Part shown: one piece after another, positions 53,662-62,429 of the stretch
Position numbering within the stretch: the first letter of the stretch is position 1
Layout: each line of letters begins with the position of its first letter
Program-made: the position numbers and the translations under genes
Notes under the pieces: model-generated
The model's database searches: none
Told to the model about the DNA's origin: nothing
The model's input: only the letters and a program-made list of their open reading frames with translations
DNA from: Aeromonas tecta
GTDB taxonomy: Bacteria; Pseudomonadota; Gammaproteobacteria; Enterobacterales; Aeromonadaceae
Length of the DNA stretch: 64,000 bases
Assembly: GCF_000820185.1 (NCBI RefSeq)
Contig: NZ_CDCA01000020.1
Coordinates: 714-64,713, forward strand
Direction of reading: 5' to 3'

Positions 53662-54486
53662 TTAGAAAAGGGTTTCCATCTCGGCGGCCCGAGTGACGGC
53701 CGCCTGCATGGCGCGAGCAGTCAGCGGCATCAGCCCCTGCTCCTGGAATGTCTTGACGGCCTCGGCCGTGGTGCCGCCTTTGCTGGTCACCTGCTCGCGC
53801 AGGCTCTGCAAGGAGAGCTGCGGATTCTGCTCCACCATGGCGGCGGCGCCAAGCGCGGTCTGCTGCACCAGCAGGCGGGCCTGCTCGGGGGAGAAGCCCA
53901 TGGCCTCAGCCTCTTCGGCAATGGCCTGCATAAACAGGAAGAAGTAAGCCGGAGCACTGCCCGCCGCGGCGATGACACCGTTGATGCCAGACTCCTGCGC
54001 CGTCCAGAGCGTCTTACCCACGGACTGCATCATCTGCTCGGCAAAATCGCGATCCTCCTGGCTGATCCCCGTCGGCGCATAGAGGCCGGTCATGCCCAAT
54101 CCCAGCAAGGACGGGGTGTTGGGCATGGTGCGAATGATCCGGCCATGGCCCCCGGCCATCTCCTGCAGCCGCTCGACCTTGATACCGGCGGCGATGGAGA
54201 TGAGCAATTTGCCATCCAGCGAGCCCAGCTCGGCCACCAGTGCCGCCAGCATACCCGCCATCAGTTGCGGCTTGACCGCCAGCACAACAACCTCGGCCGC
54301 GCGAGCCGCCTCGGCATTGTCCTGGGTGATACGGATGCCAAACTGGCTAGCCAGTTCATCCAGCTTGGGGCGACTCGGGTTGGCGGCCAGAATGCGATCG
54401 GCGGGATAGCCCGCCTGGATGAGGCCGGCAATGATACTGCGGCTCATGTTGCCCGCCCCGATAAAGGCGAGGATCTTATGCTGCAT
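53662..54486 (-). CDS. proC: Pyrroline-5-carboxylate reductase
   Basis: 274 residues. The N-terminal Rossmann motif is FIGAGNMSRSIIAGL. The C-terminal dimer domain has SAPAYFFLFMQAIAEEAEAMGFSPEQARLLVQQTALGAA and TSKGGTTAEAVKTFQEQGL. It makes L-proline from P5C with NAD(P)H. A duplicate of its first 16 or so codons lies just upstream, between yggS and proC. The yggS-proC link is common because both relate to PLP/proline metabolism. Confidence 0.96.
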   Translation of the reverse strand: MQHKILAFIGAGNMSRSIIAGLIQAGYPADRILAANPSRPKLDELASQFGIRITQDNAEAARAAEVVVLAVKPQLMAGMLAALVAELGSLDGKLLISIAAGIKVERLQEMAGGHGRIIRTMPNTPSLLGLGMTGLYAPTGISQEDRDFAEQMMQSVGKTLWTAQESGINGVIAAAGSAPAYFFLFMQAIAEEAEAMGFSPEQARLLVQQTALGAAAMVEQNPQLSLQSLREQVTSKGGTTAEAVKTFQEQGLMPLTARAMQAAVTRAAEMETLF

Positions 54487-54574
54487 CTTGCACTCCTGCT
54501 GATGAAATAACTGCGGAGCCCTGTGTGCCCGTCCCGACGAAGGCGAGGATCTTATGCTGCATCAAAGGCTCCTG
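54451..54574. repeat. 76-bp tandem duplication of the proC 5' end
   Basis: 54451-54498 recurs at 54527-54574 with an offset of 76 bp. The central 26 bases, covering the start codon and the first codons, are almost identical; the flanks differ. Confidence 0.85.
54476..54562 (-). pseudogene. 28-codon truncated duplicate of the ProC N-terminus
   Basis: ATG at 54562, behind AGGAG-like GGAGCC, encodes MQHKILAFVGTGTQGSAVIS and a short tail, ending at 54476 inside the proC start. It resembles ProC MQHKILAFIGAGNMSRSIIA with substitutions, so it is a decayed copy. The offset is not a multiple of three, so it cannot be a simple N-terminal extension. Confidence 0.6.
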
Positions 54575-54642
54575 AATTGATGACGAACGCGGCGACCGGG
54601 CGGCGAGTCTGCCGCTCTGGCGCTGCATTCACGGTTGTTCGT

Positions 54643-55344
54643 TTATGAATAGTCGCGAGCGCCGAAGATGGCGGTGCCGACCCGCACCATGGTGCTGCCA
54701 TGGGCGATCGCCGGCTCGAGATCCTCGGTCATGCCCATGGAGAGGGTATCGACGCTCGGGTATTGTCGCGCAAGTTCGGTGAACAGAGTCTGCATGCGCC
54801 GCATCTGGGCGGCCAGCACTGCTTCGTCGCTGGTGTGCTCGGGAATGGCCATCAAGCCGCGCAGTACCAGTCGATCACAATTGGCAACCAGAGCCGCCAG
54901 TCGGAAAATCTCTTGCTCCGACGTACCGGATTTACTGCTCTCTCCGCTAATATTGATTTGCAGACAGACATTTAGCGCAGGCAGCTCAGCTGGACGTTGA
55001 TCGTTGAGGCGCTCGATCAACTTGTCACGATCGACACTTTGTACCCAGTCGAATCGCATCGCCACCAGCCTGGATTTATTGGATTGCAGTGGGCCGATAA
55101 AGTGCCACTCTATGTCTGCATAGCCGGCCTGAGCGCGCAGGGTATCGATCTTGTGCGCGGCCTCCTGGGCGTAGGACTCGCCGAAGCGGCGCTGACCCGC
55201 CGCATAGGCGGCCTGGATGTCGGCGAGCGGCTTGGTTTTGCTGACGGCGAGCAGCTGGATCTGATCGGCGCTACGGTCAACCCGCTGGGCAGCCTGTACA
55301 ATACGTTCCTTTACCTGAAGCAGGTGCTGGGCAATCTGGTTCAT
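54643..55344 (-). CDS. yggS: PLP homeostasis protein YggS
   Basis: 233 residues. The PLP lysine is Lys36 in LLAVSKTKPLADI. The alanine-racemase-like TIM barrel has FGESYAQEAAHK, WHFIGPLQSNK and LSMGMTEDLEPAIAHGSTMVRVGTAIFG. It controls pyridoxal phosphate and amino/keto acid balance; no enzyme activity is established. It is first in the yggS-proC-yggT-yggU-DUF4426 run and divergent from pilT, as in Pseudomonas and Vibrio. Confidence 0.96.
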   Translation of the reverse strand: MNQIAQHLLQVKERIVQAAQRVDRSADQIQLLAVSKTKPLADIQAAYAAGQRRFGESYAQEAAHKIDTLRAQAGYADIEWHFIGPLQSNKSRLVAMRFDWVQSVDRDKLIERLNDQRPAELPALNVCLQINISGESSKSGTSEQEIFRLAALVANCDRLVLRGLMAIPEHTSDEAVLAAQMRRMQTLFTELARQYPSVDTLSMGMTEDLEPAIAHGSTMVRVGTAIFGARDYS

Positions 55345-55383
55345 ATTTAGTTCGTGATCTTGTGATGGGAGAATAACAAATCT

Positions 55384-56418
55384 ATGGATATCACAGAGTT
55401 ATTGGCTTTCAGTGTAAAGCATAAGGCTTCGGATCTACACCTCTCGGCAGGGGTTCCCCCGATGATCAGGGTTGATGGGGAGGTTCGCAAGATCAATTTG
55501 CCCGCCCTGGAACACCGGGAAGTGCATGCCCTCATCTACGACATCATGAACGACCACCAGCGCAAGGAGCTGGAGGAAAATTTCGAGGTCGACTTCTCCT
55601 TCGAGGTGCCCAACATGGCGCGCTTTCGGGTCAACGCCTTCCAGCAGGCGCGCGGTTCGGGCGCCGTGTTTCGCACCATCCCGAGTACCGTCATGAGCCT
55701 CGACGATCTGGGGGCGCCGGAGATGTTTCGCAAGATAGCCGAATTCCCGCGCGGTCTGGTGCTGGTCACGGGGCCGACCGGCTCGGGCAAGTCCACCACC
55801 CTGGCGGCCATGGTCGACTACATCAACGACAACTTCCATCACCACATCCTCACCATCGAGGATCCCATCGAATTCGTGCACGAAAACAAGCGTTGTCTGG
55901 TCAACCAGCGCGAGGTGCATCGCGATACCAAGAGCTTCACCAACGCCCTGCGCTCGGCACTGCGGGAAGATCCGGACATCATTCTGGTCGGCGAGATGCG
56001 CGATCTGGAGACCATCCGCCTCGCCCTGACCGCGGCCGAGACCGGTCATCTGGTATTTGGCACCCTGCACACCTCGTCGGCGGCCAAGACCATAGACCGG
56101 ATCATCGACGTCTTCCCCGGTTCGGAAAAAGACATGGTGCGCTCCATGCTGTCCGAGTCCCTGCGGGCGGTCATCTCCCAGACCCTGCTCAAGCGGATCG
56201 GCGGCGGCCGGGTGGCGGCCCACGAGATCATGCTGGGTATCCCTGCGGTGCGAAACCTCATCCGGGAAGACAAGGTCGCCCAGCTCTACTCCGTCATCCA
56301 GACCGGGATGACCCACGGTATGCAAACCATGGATCAGAGCCTCAAGCAGCTGGTCAATCGCGGGATTGTCGCGGCCCTCGATGCCAAGGCCAAGGCCTCT
56401 GACCCCAACAGCATTTAG
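55384..56418 (+). CDS. pilT: Type IV pilus retraction ATPase PilT
   Basis: 344 residues. Walker A GPTGSGKSTT begins at about 130; the Asp box and Walker B follow (LREDPDIILVGEMRD), with TGHLVFGTLHT and the PilT-specific AIRNLIRE-like motif AVRNLIRED. A cytoplasmic hexameric motor at the inner membrane that depolymerises the pilus for twitching. It is divergent from yggS and 26 bp before pilU. It works with the minor pilins at the left end of this window. Confidence 0.97.
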   Translation: MDITELLAFSVKHKASDLHLSAGVPPMIRVDGEVRKINLPALEHREVHALIYDIMNDHQRKELEENFEVDFSFEVPNMARFRVNAFQQARGSGAVFRTIPSTVMSLDDLGAPEMFRKIAEFPRGLVLVTGPTGSGKSTTLAAMVDYINDNFHHHILTIEDPIEFVHENKRCLVNQREVHRDTKSFTNALRSALREDPDIILVGEMRDLETIRLALTAAETGHLVFGTLHTSSAAKTIDRIIDVFPGSEKDMVRSMLSESLRAVISQTLLKRIGGGRVAAHEIMLGIPAVRNLIREDKVAQLYSVIQTGMTHGMQTMDQSLKQLVNRGIVAALDAKAKASDPNSI

Positions 56419-56444
56419 CACGACCTCAAACCCAAGGAGACGCT

Positions 56445-57554
56445 ATGAACATGGATGTTCTGCTCGCTGCACTGGTTGAACAAAAGGGCTCGGATCTGTT
56501 TATCACGGTCGATGCCCCGCCCACCCTCAAGGTCAATGGCCGTCTGGTGCCGCTGGCGGCGGCCCCCCTCGACCAGCAGGCGGCCCTCGCCCTGGTCAGG
56601 GAGAGCCTGGATACCGAGCACTTCGAGCGCTACCTGCGCACCCGGGAGGCCAACTACGCCATCCATCGTGAGGCGCTTGGACGTTTTCGGGTCAGCGCCT
56701 TCTGGCAGCAGGATCGGCCGGGCATGGTGCTGCGCCGCATCGAGACCCACATCCCCGGCTTCGACGAACTGGTGCTGCCCCGGGTGCTGCAAGATGTCGC
56801 CATGGCCAAACGCGGGCTGGTGCTGTTTGTCGGTGCCACCGGCGCCGGCAAGTCCACCACCCAGGCGGCCATGATTGGCTACCGCAACCAGCACGGTGAC
56901 GGCCATATCCTGACGGTGGAAGATCCGGTGGAGTTCGTGCACAGCCACGGTCGCTGCCTAGTGACCCAGCGGGAGGTGGGGATCGACACCGAATCCTTCG
57001 ATGTGGCGCTCAAGAACTCCATGCGCCAGGCGCCGGATGTGATCCTCATCGGCGAGATCCGAAGCCAGGAGACAATGGAGCTCGCCATCCAGTTCGCCGA
57101 GACCGGCCATCTCTGCCTCGCCACCCTGCACGCCAACAATGCCAACCAGGCGCTGGATCGCATCCTCCACCTGGTACCCCAGGAGAAACACCGCCAGTTC
57201 CTGTTCGATCTCTCCTTCAACCTGCGGGCCATAGTCGCGCAGCAACTACTGCCCGGCCTGACCGGTCAGCGCCGGATCGCCGCCTTCGAGATCCTGCTCA
57301 ACACCCCGCTCATCACCGACATCATCCGCAAGGGAGAGGTGCATAGGCTCAAGGAGGTGATGACCAAATCCAGCGAACTCGGCATGCAGACCTTCGATCA
57401 GGCGTTGTTCGCCCTGTTCTGCGCCGGCCAAATTGGCTACAGTGAGGCCCTTGCCCACGCGGACTCCGCCAACGACCTGAGATTGCTGATCAAGCTGTCT
57501 GGTCGTGAGCAGTTGGGCGCAGGTTCACTGGACAACGTCACCCTGGACGAATGA
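56445..57554 (+). CDS. pilU: Accessory retraction ATPase PilU
   Basis: 369 residues, a PilT paralogue. Walker A GATGAGKSTTQAAM, Walker B region RQAPDVILIGEIR, TGHLCLATLHANNANQALDRI and a C-terminal extension that PilT lacks. PilU assists PilT-dependent retraction under load and cannot replace it. It follows pilT on the same transcript. The SD AAGGAG lies upstream. Confidence 0.96.
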   Translation: MNMDVLLAALVEQKGSDLFITVDAPPTLKVNGRLVPLAAAPLDQQAALALVRESLDTEHFERYLRTREANYAIHREALGRFRVSAFWQQDRPGMVLRRIETHIPGFDELVLPRVLQDVAMAKRGLVLFVGATGAGKSTTQAAMIGYRNQHGDGHILTVEDPVEFVHSHGRCLVTQREVGIDTESFDVALKNSMRQAPDVILIGEIRSQETMELAIQFAETGHLCLATLHANNANQALDRILHLVPQEKHRQFLFDLSFNLRAIVAQQLLPGLTGQRRIAAFEILLNTPLITDIIRKGEVHRLKEVMTKSSELGMQTFDQALFALFCAGQIGYSEALAHADSANDLRLLIKLSGREQLGAGSLDNVTLDE

Positions 57555-57587
57555 GGGGGCGTGCGTCGCCGCAAGTAAAGGATAGAT

Positions 57588-58361
57588 ATGCTGATTGTGG
57601 TTTCCCCGGCCAAGACGCTGGATTACGAGTCGCCGCTGGTGACTTCCCGTTTCACTCGGCCCGAGTTGCTGGATCACTCCGCCCGGCTGATCACCCGGGC
57701 CCGTCAACTGACGCCGGCCCAGATCGCCAGCCTGATGAAGATCAGCGACAAGCTGGCGGGCCTGAACGCAGCCCGCTTCGCCCAGTGGCAGCCGGATTTC
57801 AACCCGACCAATGCCCGTCAGGCGCTGCTGGCGTTCAAGGGCGACGTCTACACGGGCCTCGCCGTTGAAGATTTCAGCGAGGAAGACCTCGACTTCGCTC
57901 AGGCACACCTGCGCATGTTGTCCGGCCTCTACGGGGTGCTGCGCCCGCTGGATCTGATGATGCCCTACCGCCTCGAGATGGGGATCCGCCTCGATAACGA
58001 GCGCGGCAAGGATCTCTATCAGTTCTGGGGCGACACCATCACAGAGCACCTGAACAAGGCGCTGGTCGCCCAGGGGAACGATGTGCTGGTCAATCTCGCC
58101 TCCGACGAATACTTCAAGTCGGTGCGCCCCAAGGCACTGAAGGGGAGGATTGTGACCCCGGTGTTCAAGGACGAGAAGAACGGCCAGTTCAAGATCATCA
58201 GCTTCTACGCCAAGAAAGCCCGCGGCATGATGGCTCGCCACATCATCAAACACCGGCTGACCGAGGTGGACCAGCTGACCGGTTTCGATGCCGGCGGCTA
58301 CTGTTTCGTGCCAGAAGAGTCTGATGATCGCACCCTGATGTTCAAGCGTGCTGAAAATTAA
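57588..58361 (+). CDS. yaaA: Peroxide stress protein YaaA
   Basis: 257 residues, [28 protein letters not shown]…, with [21 protein letters not shown] and [22 protein letters not shown], all typical of the YaaA/DUF328 family. In E. coli it lowers free intracellular iron during H2O2 stress and is OxyR-controlled; it has a DNA-binding fold with a helix-hairpin-helix. It is 33 bp after pilU on the same strand and could share that transcript. A terminator follows at 58437-58464. Confidence 0.95.
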   Translation: MLIVVSPAKTLDYESPLVTSRFTRPELLDHSARLITRARQLTPAQIASLMKISDKLAGLNAARFAQWQPDFNPTNARQALLAFKGDVYTGLAVEDFSEEDLDFAQAHLRMLSGLYGVLRPLDLMMPYRLEMGIRLDNERGKDLYQFWGDTITEHLNKALVAQGNDVLVNLASDEYFKSVRPKALKGRIVTPVFKDEKNGQFKIISFYAKKARGMMARHIIKHRLTEVDQLTGFDAGGYCFVPEESDDRTLMFKRAEN

Positions 58362-58436
58362 TTACAAAAAGAGGGAACCAACGGCCGGATCCTCGGGTCT
58401 GAACCTATGAATCCTCTGTTGTAAGCACTTTTTATT

Positions 58437-58464
58437 AGCCGACGTTTATGCGTCGGCTTTTTTC
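58437..58464 (+). terminator. Intrinsic terminator after yaaA
   Basis: The stem AGCCGACG/CGTCGGCT, six-base loop, is followed by T6. It lies about 75 bp past the stop. Confidence 0.88.
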
Positions 58465-58504
58465 TGTCTGCGATACCGCTCGGCCTCCCTTTTGCAGGCT
58501 GCAG

Positions 58505-58534
58505 AAAACAAAACGGCCATCCGAGGATGGCCGT
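58505..58534 (-). terminator. Intrinsic terminator after srmB
   Basis: The stem AACGGCCATCC/GGATGGCCGTT has a two-base loop; on the minus strand it is followed by TTGTTTTC. It starts 14 bp past the srmB stop. Confidence 0.85.
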
Positions 58535-58547
58535 TGCTGTGCAGGTA

Positions 58548-59771
58548 TTACTTCTTTTTCTTCTTGGCAGACTTCTTCTTGCCATCCTTCGGCTTTTTCT
58601 TCTTCACCGGCACCCGCGCCTCTTTATGGGTGGGGCGCAGCTCGTCGATCACCCGGCGCTTGAGGCGCTCCTCGGTGTAGCGCTCGATCTTCGAGACCAT
58701 GGCCATGTCGTGGGCTTCGACCAGGCTGATGGCGCAACCCCGGTTGCCGGCACGGCCGGTACGGCCGATGCGGTGCACATAGACGTCGGTGCCGTAGGGC
58801 ATGTCGTAGTTGATGACATGGCTGACGTTCGGCAGATCGATGCCACGGGCGGCCACGTCGGTGGCGATGAGGAAGGGCACTTCACCGGCGTGGAACTTGC
58901 GGATCGACTCGATGCGCTTGCTCTGCTCCATCTCGCCCCGGATCCAGGCGCAGGGAATGCCTGCCGCCTGCAGCTGGCCGGAGAGCTCCGCCAGTCGCTC
59001 ACGGGTCTTGACGAAGACGATGGCCTTCTGGGTTTCCGGATCTTTCAGGATGTGGATCAGCAGCGCCAGCTTGTGAGCGGCATTGTCGGCCAGGTGCACC
59101 CACTGGGTGATAGGACGGCGCTCGCTGCGCGGCGGCTCGGCGTGCAGTTCGACCGGATCCTTGAGGATCTCGTTGGCGAACTTCTCGAGCCCCGCCCCTT
59201 CCAGGGTGGCGGAGAACAGCATGGTGTGCTTGCGGTAGCGCGCCTCGGCCACGATGCGATTCACGTCCTTGACGAAGCCCATGTCCAGCATGCGGTCGGC
59301 TTCATCCAGCACCAACACTTCGATGTCGTGGCTCTCGAACTCTTCTTTCTCGATGTATTCCAGCAGCCGACCCGGGGTCGCCACCACGATGTCGGTGGTC
59401 TTGGTCAGCGCCGGCAGTTGCTCTTCGTGGCTGACGCCACCGATGATGGTCTCGATGCTGAGATGGGTATGCACCGCCAGCGCCTTGGCGTGGGCACTGA
59501 CTTGCAGCGCCAGCTCGCGGGTCGGGGTCAGGATCAGCATGCGGCACGGGCCCGGCTTGCGGCGCGGGAAGTCCAGCAAGTGTTGCATGGCGGGCAGCAG
59601 GAAGGCCGCCGTCTTGCCGGTGCCGGTCGGCGCGGACGCCAGAATATCGCGGCCATCCAGGGCTGGCTCCAGCACCATCTGCTGGATGGTTGTGGGGCGG
59701 GTGAAACCCATCTCGGCCAGGGCCCGGTTGAGGGCTGGATTCAGGTCGAAATCATCAAAGGACTGGCTCAT
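58548..59771 (-). CDS. srmB: DEAD-box RNA helicase SrmB
   Basis: 407 residues. The helicase motifs are in order: GFTRPTTIQ (Q), SAPTGTGKTAAF (I), TPTRELALQ (Ia), DEAD in LVLDEADRMLDMG (II), SATLEG (III), TDVAARGIDLP (V), HRIGRTGRAG (VI). The C-terminus ends in a long lysine tail (KKKKPKDGKKKSAKKKKK). SrmB helps 50S subunit assembly. The E. coli similarity (AALDGRDILASAPTGTGKTA…LLDFPR) and the divergent yfiC neighbour favour SrmB over RhlE. Confidence 0.93.
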   Translation of the reverse strand: MSQSFDDFDLNPALNRALAEMGFTRPTTIQQMVLEPALDGRDILASAPTGTGKTAAFLLPAMQHLLDFPRRKPGPCRMLILTPTRELALQVSAHAKALAVHTHLSIETIIGGVSHEEQLPALTKTTDIVVATPGRLLEYIEKEEFESHDIEVLVLDEADRMLDMGFVKDVNRIVAEARYRKHTMLFSATLEGAGLEKFANEILKDPVELHAEPPRSERRPITQWVHLADNAAHKLALLIHILKDPETQKAIVFVKTRERLAELSGQLQAAGIPCAWIRGEMEQSKRIESIRKFHAGEVPFLIATDVAARGIDLPNVSHVINYDMPYGTDVYVHRIGRTGRAGNRGCAISLVEAHDMAMVSKIERYTEERLKRRVIDELRPTHKEARVPVKKKKPKDGKKKSAKKKKK

Positions 59772-59899
59772 GGCAATACTCGGTCATTTAGGAAACCGCA
59801 GATTATAGGCGATTATGCCGCCGCCTCCTATGGCGACTGTGGCTTAGTCGCTATAATCGCCGACCATTTTAGGTGTCGCGGGCAGATGACGGGGGTCAG

Positions 59900-60610
59900 A
59901 TGGGACGAAACAGCGGGTTTAGTTTCAAACAATTTCACATCGAGCACGATCGCTGCGCCATGAAGGTCGGCACCGACGGCATCCTGCTGGGTGCCTGGGC
60001 CCCCATTGCCGAGGCCCGTCGGGTGCTGGACATCGGTACCGGCAGCGGGCTCATCGCCCTGATGCTGGCCCAGCGCAGCACAATCGACTGCCACATCGAC
60101 GGGGTAGAGCTGGATAAGGATGCCGCCGCCCAGGCTCGCGAGAATGTGACTGCCTCCCCCTGGGCCAATCGGGTCAACATCATCAAGTGCGCGATCCAGG
60201 ACTATCAGGCCGCGCCTTACGATCTCATCGTCGCCAACCCGCCCTACTTCGTGGCAGGCCAGTCATTCAGCGATCCGGCAAGGGCCCTCGCCCGTCACAC
60301 CGGCGGCCTGGATCCCCACGCCCTGCTGAGCGCCTGTCAGCGCCTGCTGGCCCCAGACGGCCAGGTCGCCCTGGTGGTGCCCACCCCCATGGCCGACGAC
60401 ATCTTATGTATTTCATCGAATTATGATCTGTTTGAGAGTTGTTATACAGCTGTTATCACCAGAGCAGGAAAAGCGGCAAATCGCGTTTTATTGCTGCTTG
60501 GCAGAGGATTAAACAGGTGTGAGCGGGGTGAGATCCTGATCCATTCTGCTGTCGGAGGCTATTCCGACAGATATATCCAACTCACCCACCCCTTCTATTT
60601 GAAGATGTAA
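59900..60610 (+). CDS. yfiC: tRNA1(Val) (adenine-37-N6)-methyltransferase
   Basis: 236 residues from the ATG at 59900, behind GGGGG; a GTG nine codons upstream is an alternative. KQFHIEHDRCAMKVGTDGILLGAWAP and the SAM motif LDIGTGSGLIALMLAQR are typical; the catalytic NPPY is in IVANPPYFV. It methylates A37 of tRNA1-Val (TrmN6). It is divergent from srmB, as in E. coli. From about 60400 to the stop, base composition switches to AT-rich with AGA, AGG, TTA and GGA codons, unlike the first two thirds, although the protein end remains family-like. Confidence 0.92.
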   Translation: MGRNSGFSFKQFHIEHDRCAMKVGTDGILLGAWAPIAEARRVLDIGTGSGLIALMLAQRSTIDCHIDGVELDKDAAAQARENVTASPWANRVNIIKCAIQDYQAAPYDLIVANPPYFVAGQSFSDPARALARHTGGLDPHALLSACQRLLAPDGQVALVVPTPMADDILCISSNYDLFESCYTAVITRAGKAANRVLLLLGRGLNRCERGEILIHSAVGGYSDRYIQLTHPFYLKM

Positions 60611-60695
60611 ATTTTGTCTTGAACTATTTTTTCACATCATTATGCTGACTGTTAAACGAGCACCCGCTCAAGATCAGCTCAAACCACTGGTCGCG

Positions 60696-60728
60696 ATGAA
60701 AAAAGCAGCGGGGCTCCTTTTTTTTACC
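60696..60728 (+). terminator. Intrinsic terminator or attenuator between yfiC and brnQ
   Basis: An A6G run pairs with C T7 around an inner AGC/GCT pair and a GGG loop, with one C-C mismatch. A T8 run follows on the plus strand. It can end yfiC. Its position about 75 bp before the brnQ start also fits a leader terminator. Confidence 0.55.
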
Positions 60729-60801
60729 CGCAGACAGTACTGGTCGATGACCAATAAAAAACTATAACAAGCAATTGTTTACAAGACAGACGAGGTTGAA
60801 C

Positions 60802-62109
60802 TTGACGAAATCACTCACATTATCAGACGTGCTCGGATTGGGCTTTATGACCTTCGCCTTCTACCTGGGCGCAGGCAACATCATCTTCCCCCCGCTCGCC
60901 GGCTATATGGCGGGTGAACACCTCTCCCTGGCCATGCTGGGCTTCCTGGTCACCGCCGTGGGCCTGCCGCTCATCACCATCCTCGCCGTCGCTAAGGCGG
61001 GCAACGGTTGGGCCGGCATGACCAAGCTGCTGCCTACCGGTGTCGCCACCGCTCTGGCAGTCGCCATCTACATCATCATTGGCCCGGCCTTCGCCGCGCC
61101 CCGTACCGGCCTCGTGGCCTACGAGATGGGCCTCAAGCCCTTCATCGGCGACATGGGTCAGACCGGGCTGGCACTCTATACCGTGCTGTTCTTCGGTGTG
61201 GCCGTGCTGGTCTCCATGAACCAGGGCAAGCTGATGGATGCCATCGGCAAATACCTGACCCCGGTGCTGATGCTGCTGTTGCTGACCCTGGCCATCGGTG
61301 TCTTCATCGCGCCTCAGGGCACCATGCCCGCCGCCACCGGTGATTACCAGAGTGGTCCCTTCGTGAAGGGCATCCTGGAAGGCTACAACACCATGGATAC
61401 CCTGGCGTCGCTGATGTTTGGCGCCCTGATCGTCGATCTGCTGCGCCAGAAGGGCATCCACGACTATCAGAGCCAGTTCAAGTATCTGGCCATCGCCGGC
61501 GTCATCTCCGCCATCGGTCTGTCCGTGGTCTATGTCTCCCTGTTCCAGCTCGGTAACACCGCCGCCGGGGTGGCGAGCGATGTCAGCAATGGTGGCGCCA
61601 TCGTCAACGCCTACGTGCTGAGCCTGTTCGGCCAACCGGGTCAGTTCATCCTGGCCGCCATCATCACCCTGGCCTGCTTTACCACCGCCGTGGGTCTGAT
61701 CTCCGCCTGTTCCGACTTCTTCCACAACCTGACCGGCATGGCTTACAAGAAGCTGGCCGTGCTGCTGGGAACTATCTGCGCCGTGGTCGCCAACGTGGGC
61801 CTGAGCCAGCTCATCAGCCTCTCCATCCCGGTGCTGGTTGCCATCTACCCGGTCGCCGTGGCGCTGGTGCTGGTCACCTTCCTGAAGGGCTACTTCGGTC
61901 GTCCACGCCTGGTGTTCCGCTCCGTGCTGTTGGTGGCCTTCCTGTTCGGCTGTCTGGACGGTCTGGGCGCCGCCGGCATGAAGATGGATGCGTTCGCCTT
62001 CCTGCCGCTGTTTGACAAGGGCCTTGCCTGGTTGCTGCCGACCCTGCTGGCCTGCGGCCTCGGCATACTGGTGCGCAGTGGTGACAAGCTAGCTGTCGAA
62101 GCCGCCTGA
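60802..62109 (+). CDS. brnQ: Branched-chain amino acid:cation symporter BrnQ
   Basis: 435 residues from a TTG at 60802 (MTKSLTLSDVLGLGFMTFAFYLGAGNIIFPP), six bases after GAGG; the frame is open nine codons further but lacks an SD. Twelve membrane segments. The NIIFPPLAGYMAG and PRTGLVAYEMG motifs are those of the BrnQ/LIVCS family. It takes up Leu, Ile and Val with Na+ or H+. It is a single-gene unit with a strong terminator. Confidence 0.95.
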   Translation: MTKSLTLSDVLGLGFMTFAFYLGAGNIIFPPLAGYMAGEHLSLAMLGFLVTAVGLPLITILAVAKAGNGWAGMTKLLPTGVATALAVAIYIIIGPAFAAPRTGLVAYEMGLKPFIGDMGQTGLALYTVLFFGVAVLVSMNQGKLMDAIGKYLTPVLMLLLLTLAIGVFIAPQGTMPAATGDYQSGPFVKGILEGYNTMDTLASLMFGALIVDLLRQKGIHDYQSQFKYLAIAGVISAIGLSVVYVSLFQLGNTAAGVASDVSNGGAIVNAYVLSLFGQPGQFILAAIITLACFTTAVGLISACSDFFHNLTGMAYKKLAVLLGTICAVVANVGLSQLISLSIPVLVAIYPVAVALVLVTFLKGYFGRPRLVFRSVLLVAFLFGCLDGLGAAGMKMDAFAFLPLFDKGLAWLLPTLLACGLGILVRSGDKLAVEAA

Positions 62110-62124
62110 TACCCCGACATCGAG

Positions 62125-62162
62125 ATAAAAAAAGAGGCCAGCATCTGCTGGCCTCTTTTTTT
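62125..62162. terminator. Bidirectional terminator between brnQ and the small membrane protein gene
   Basis: The stem AAGAGGCCAGC/GCTGGCCTCTT has a four-base loop, with A7 and T7 flanks. Confidence 0.93.
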
Positions 62163-62196
62163 GTGTGAATCGTCCTACTGAAAAGGACGGCTTGCG

Positions 62197-62424
62197 CTAG
62201 AGCACGGAGACCGGCTTAGGTTTGCCAGCCAGGCCATACCAGTGGAACTCGGTCTGGCCGGCATGCCAGCTGAGGGTGGCCCAGGGCTGTTTGGCCTGCC
62301 AGCGCGGGAAGTTTATCTGCACGCTGTTGGCCTCGTACTTGTAGATAGAAGTACTGAGCTGGATATCAGACAGGATAAGCAGCAAGACACTACCGATGAC
62401 ACTCCATTTCAGCAATTTCCACAT
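62197..62424 (-). CDS. Small inner-membrane protein of unknown function
   Basis: 75 residues, MWKLLKWSVIGSVLLLILSDIQLSTSIYKYE…, one N-terminal membrane anchor followed by about 50 periplasmic residues rich in Trp and Tyr (PRWQAKQPWATLSWHAGQTEFHWYGLAG). I do not recognise it. It starts 5 bp after the CheX-like stop, so it is in the zur-cheX run. An anchored periplasmic domain that binds the envelope is one possibility. Confidence 0.65.
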   Translation of the reverse strand: MWKLLKWSVIGSVLLLILSDIQLSTSIYKYEANSVQINFPRWQAKQPWATLSWHAGQTEFHWYGLAGKPKPVSVL

Positions 62425-62429
62425 GGCGG

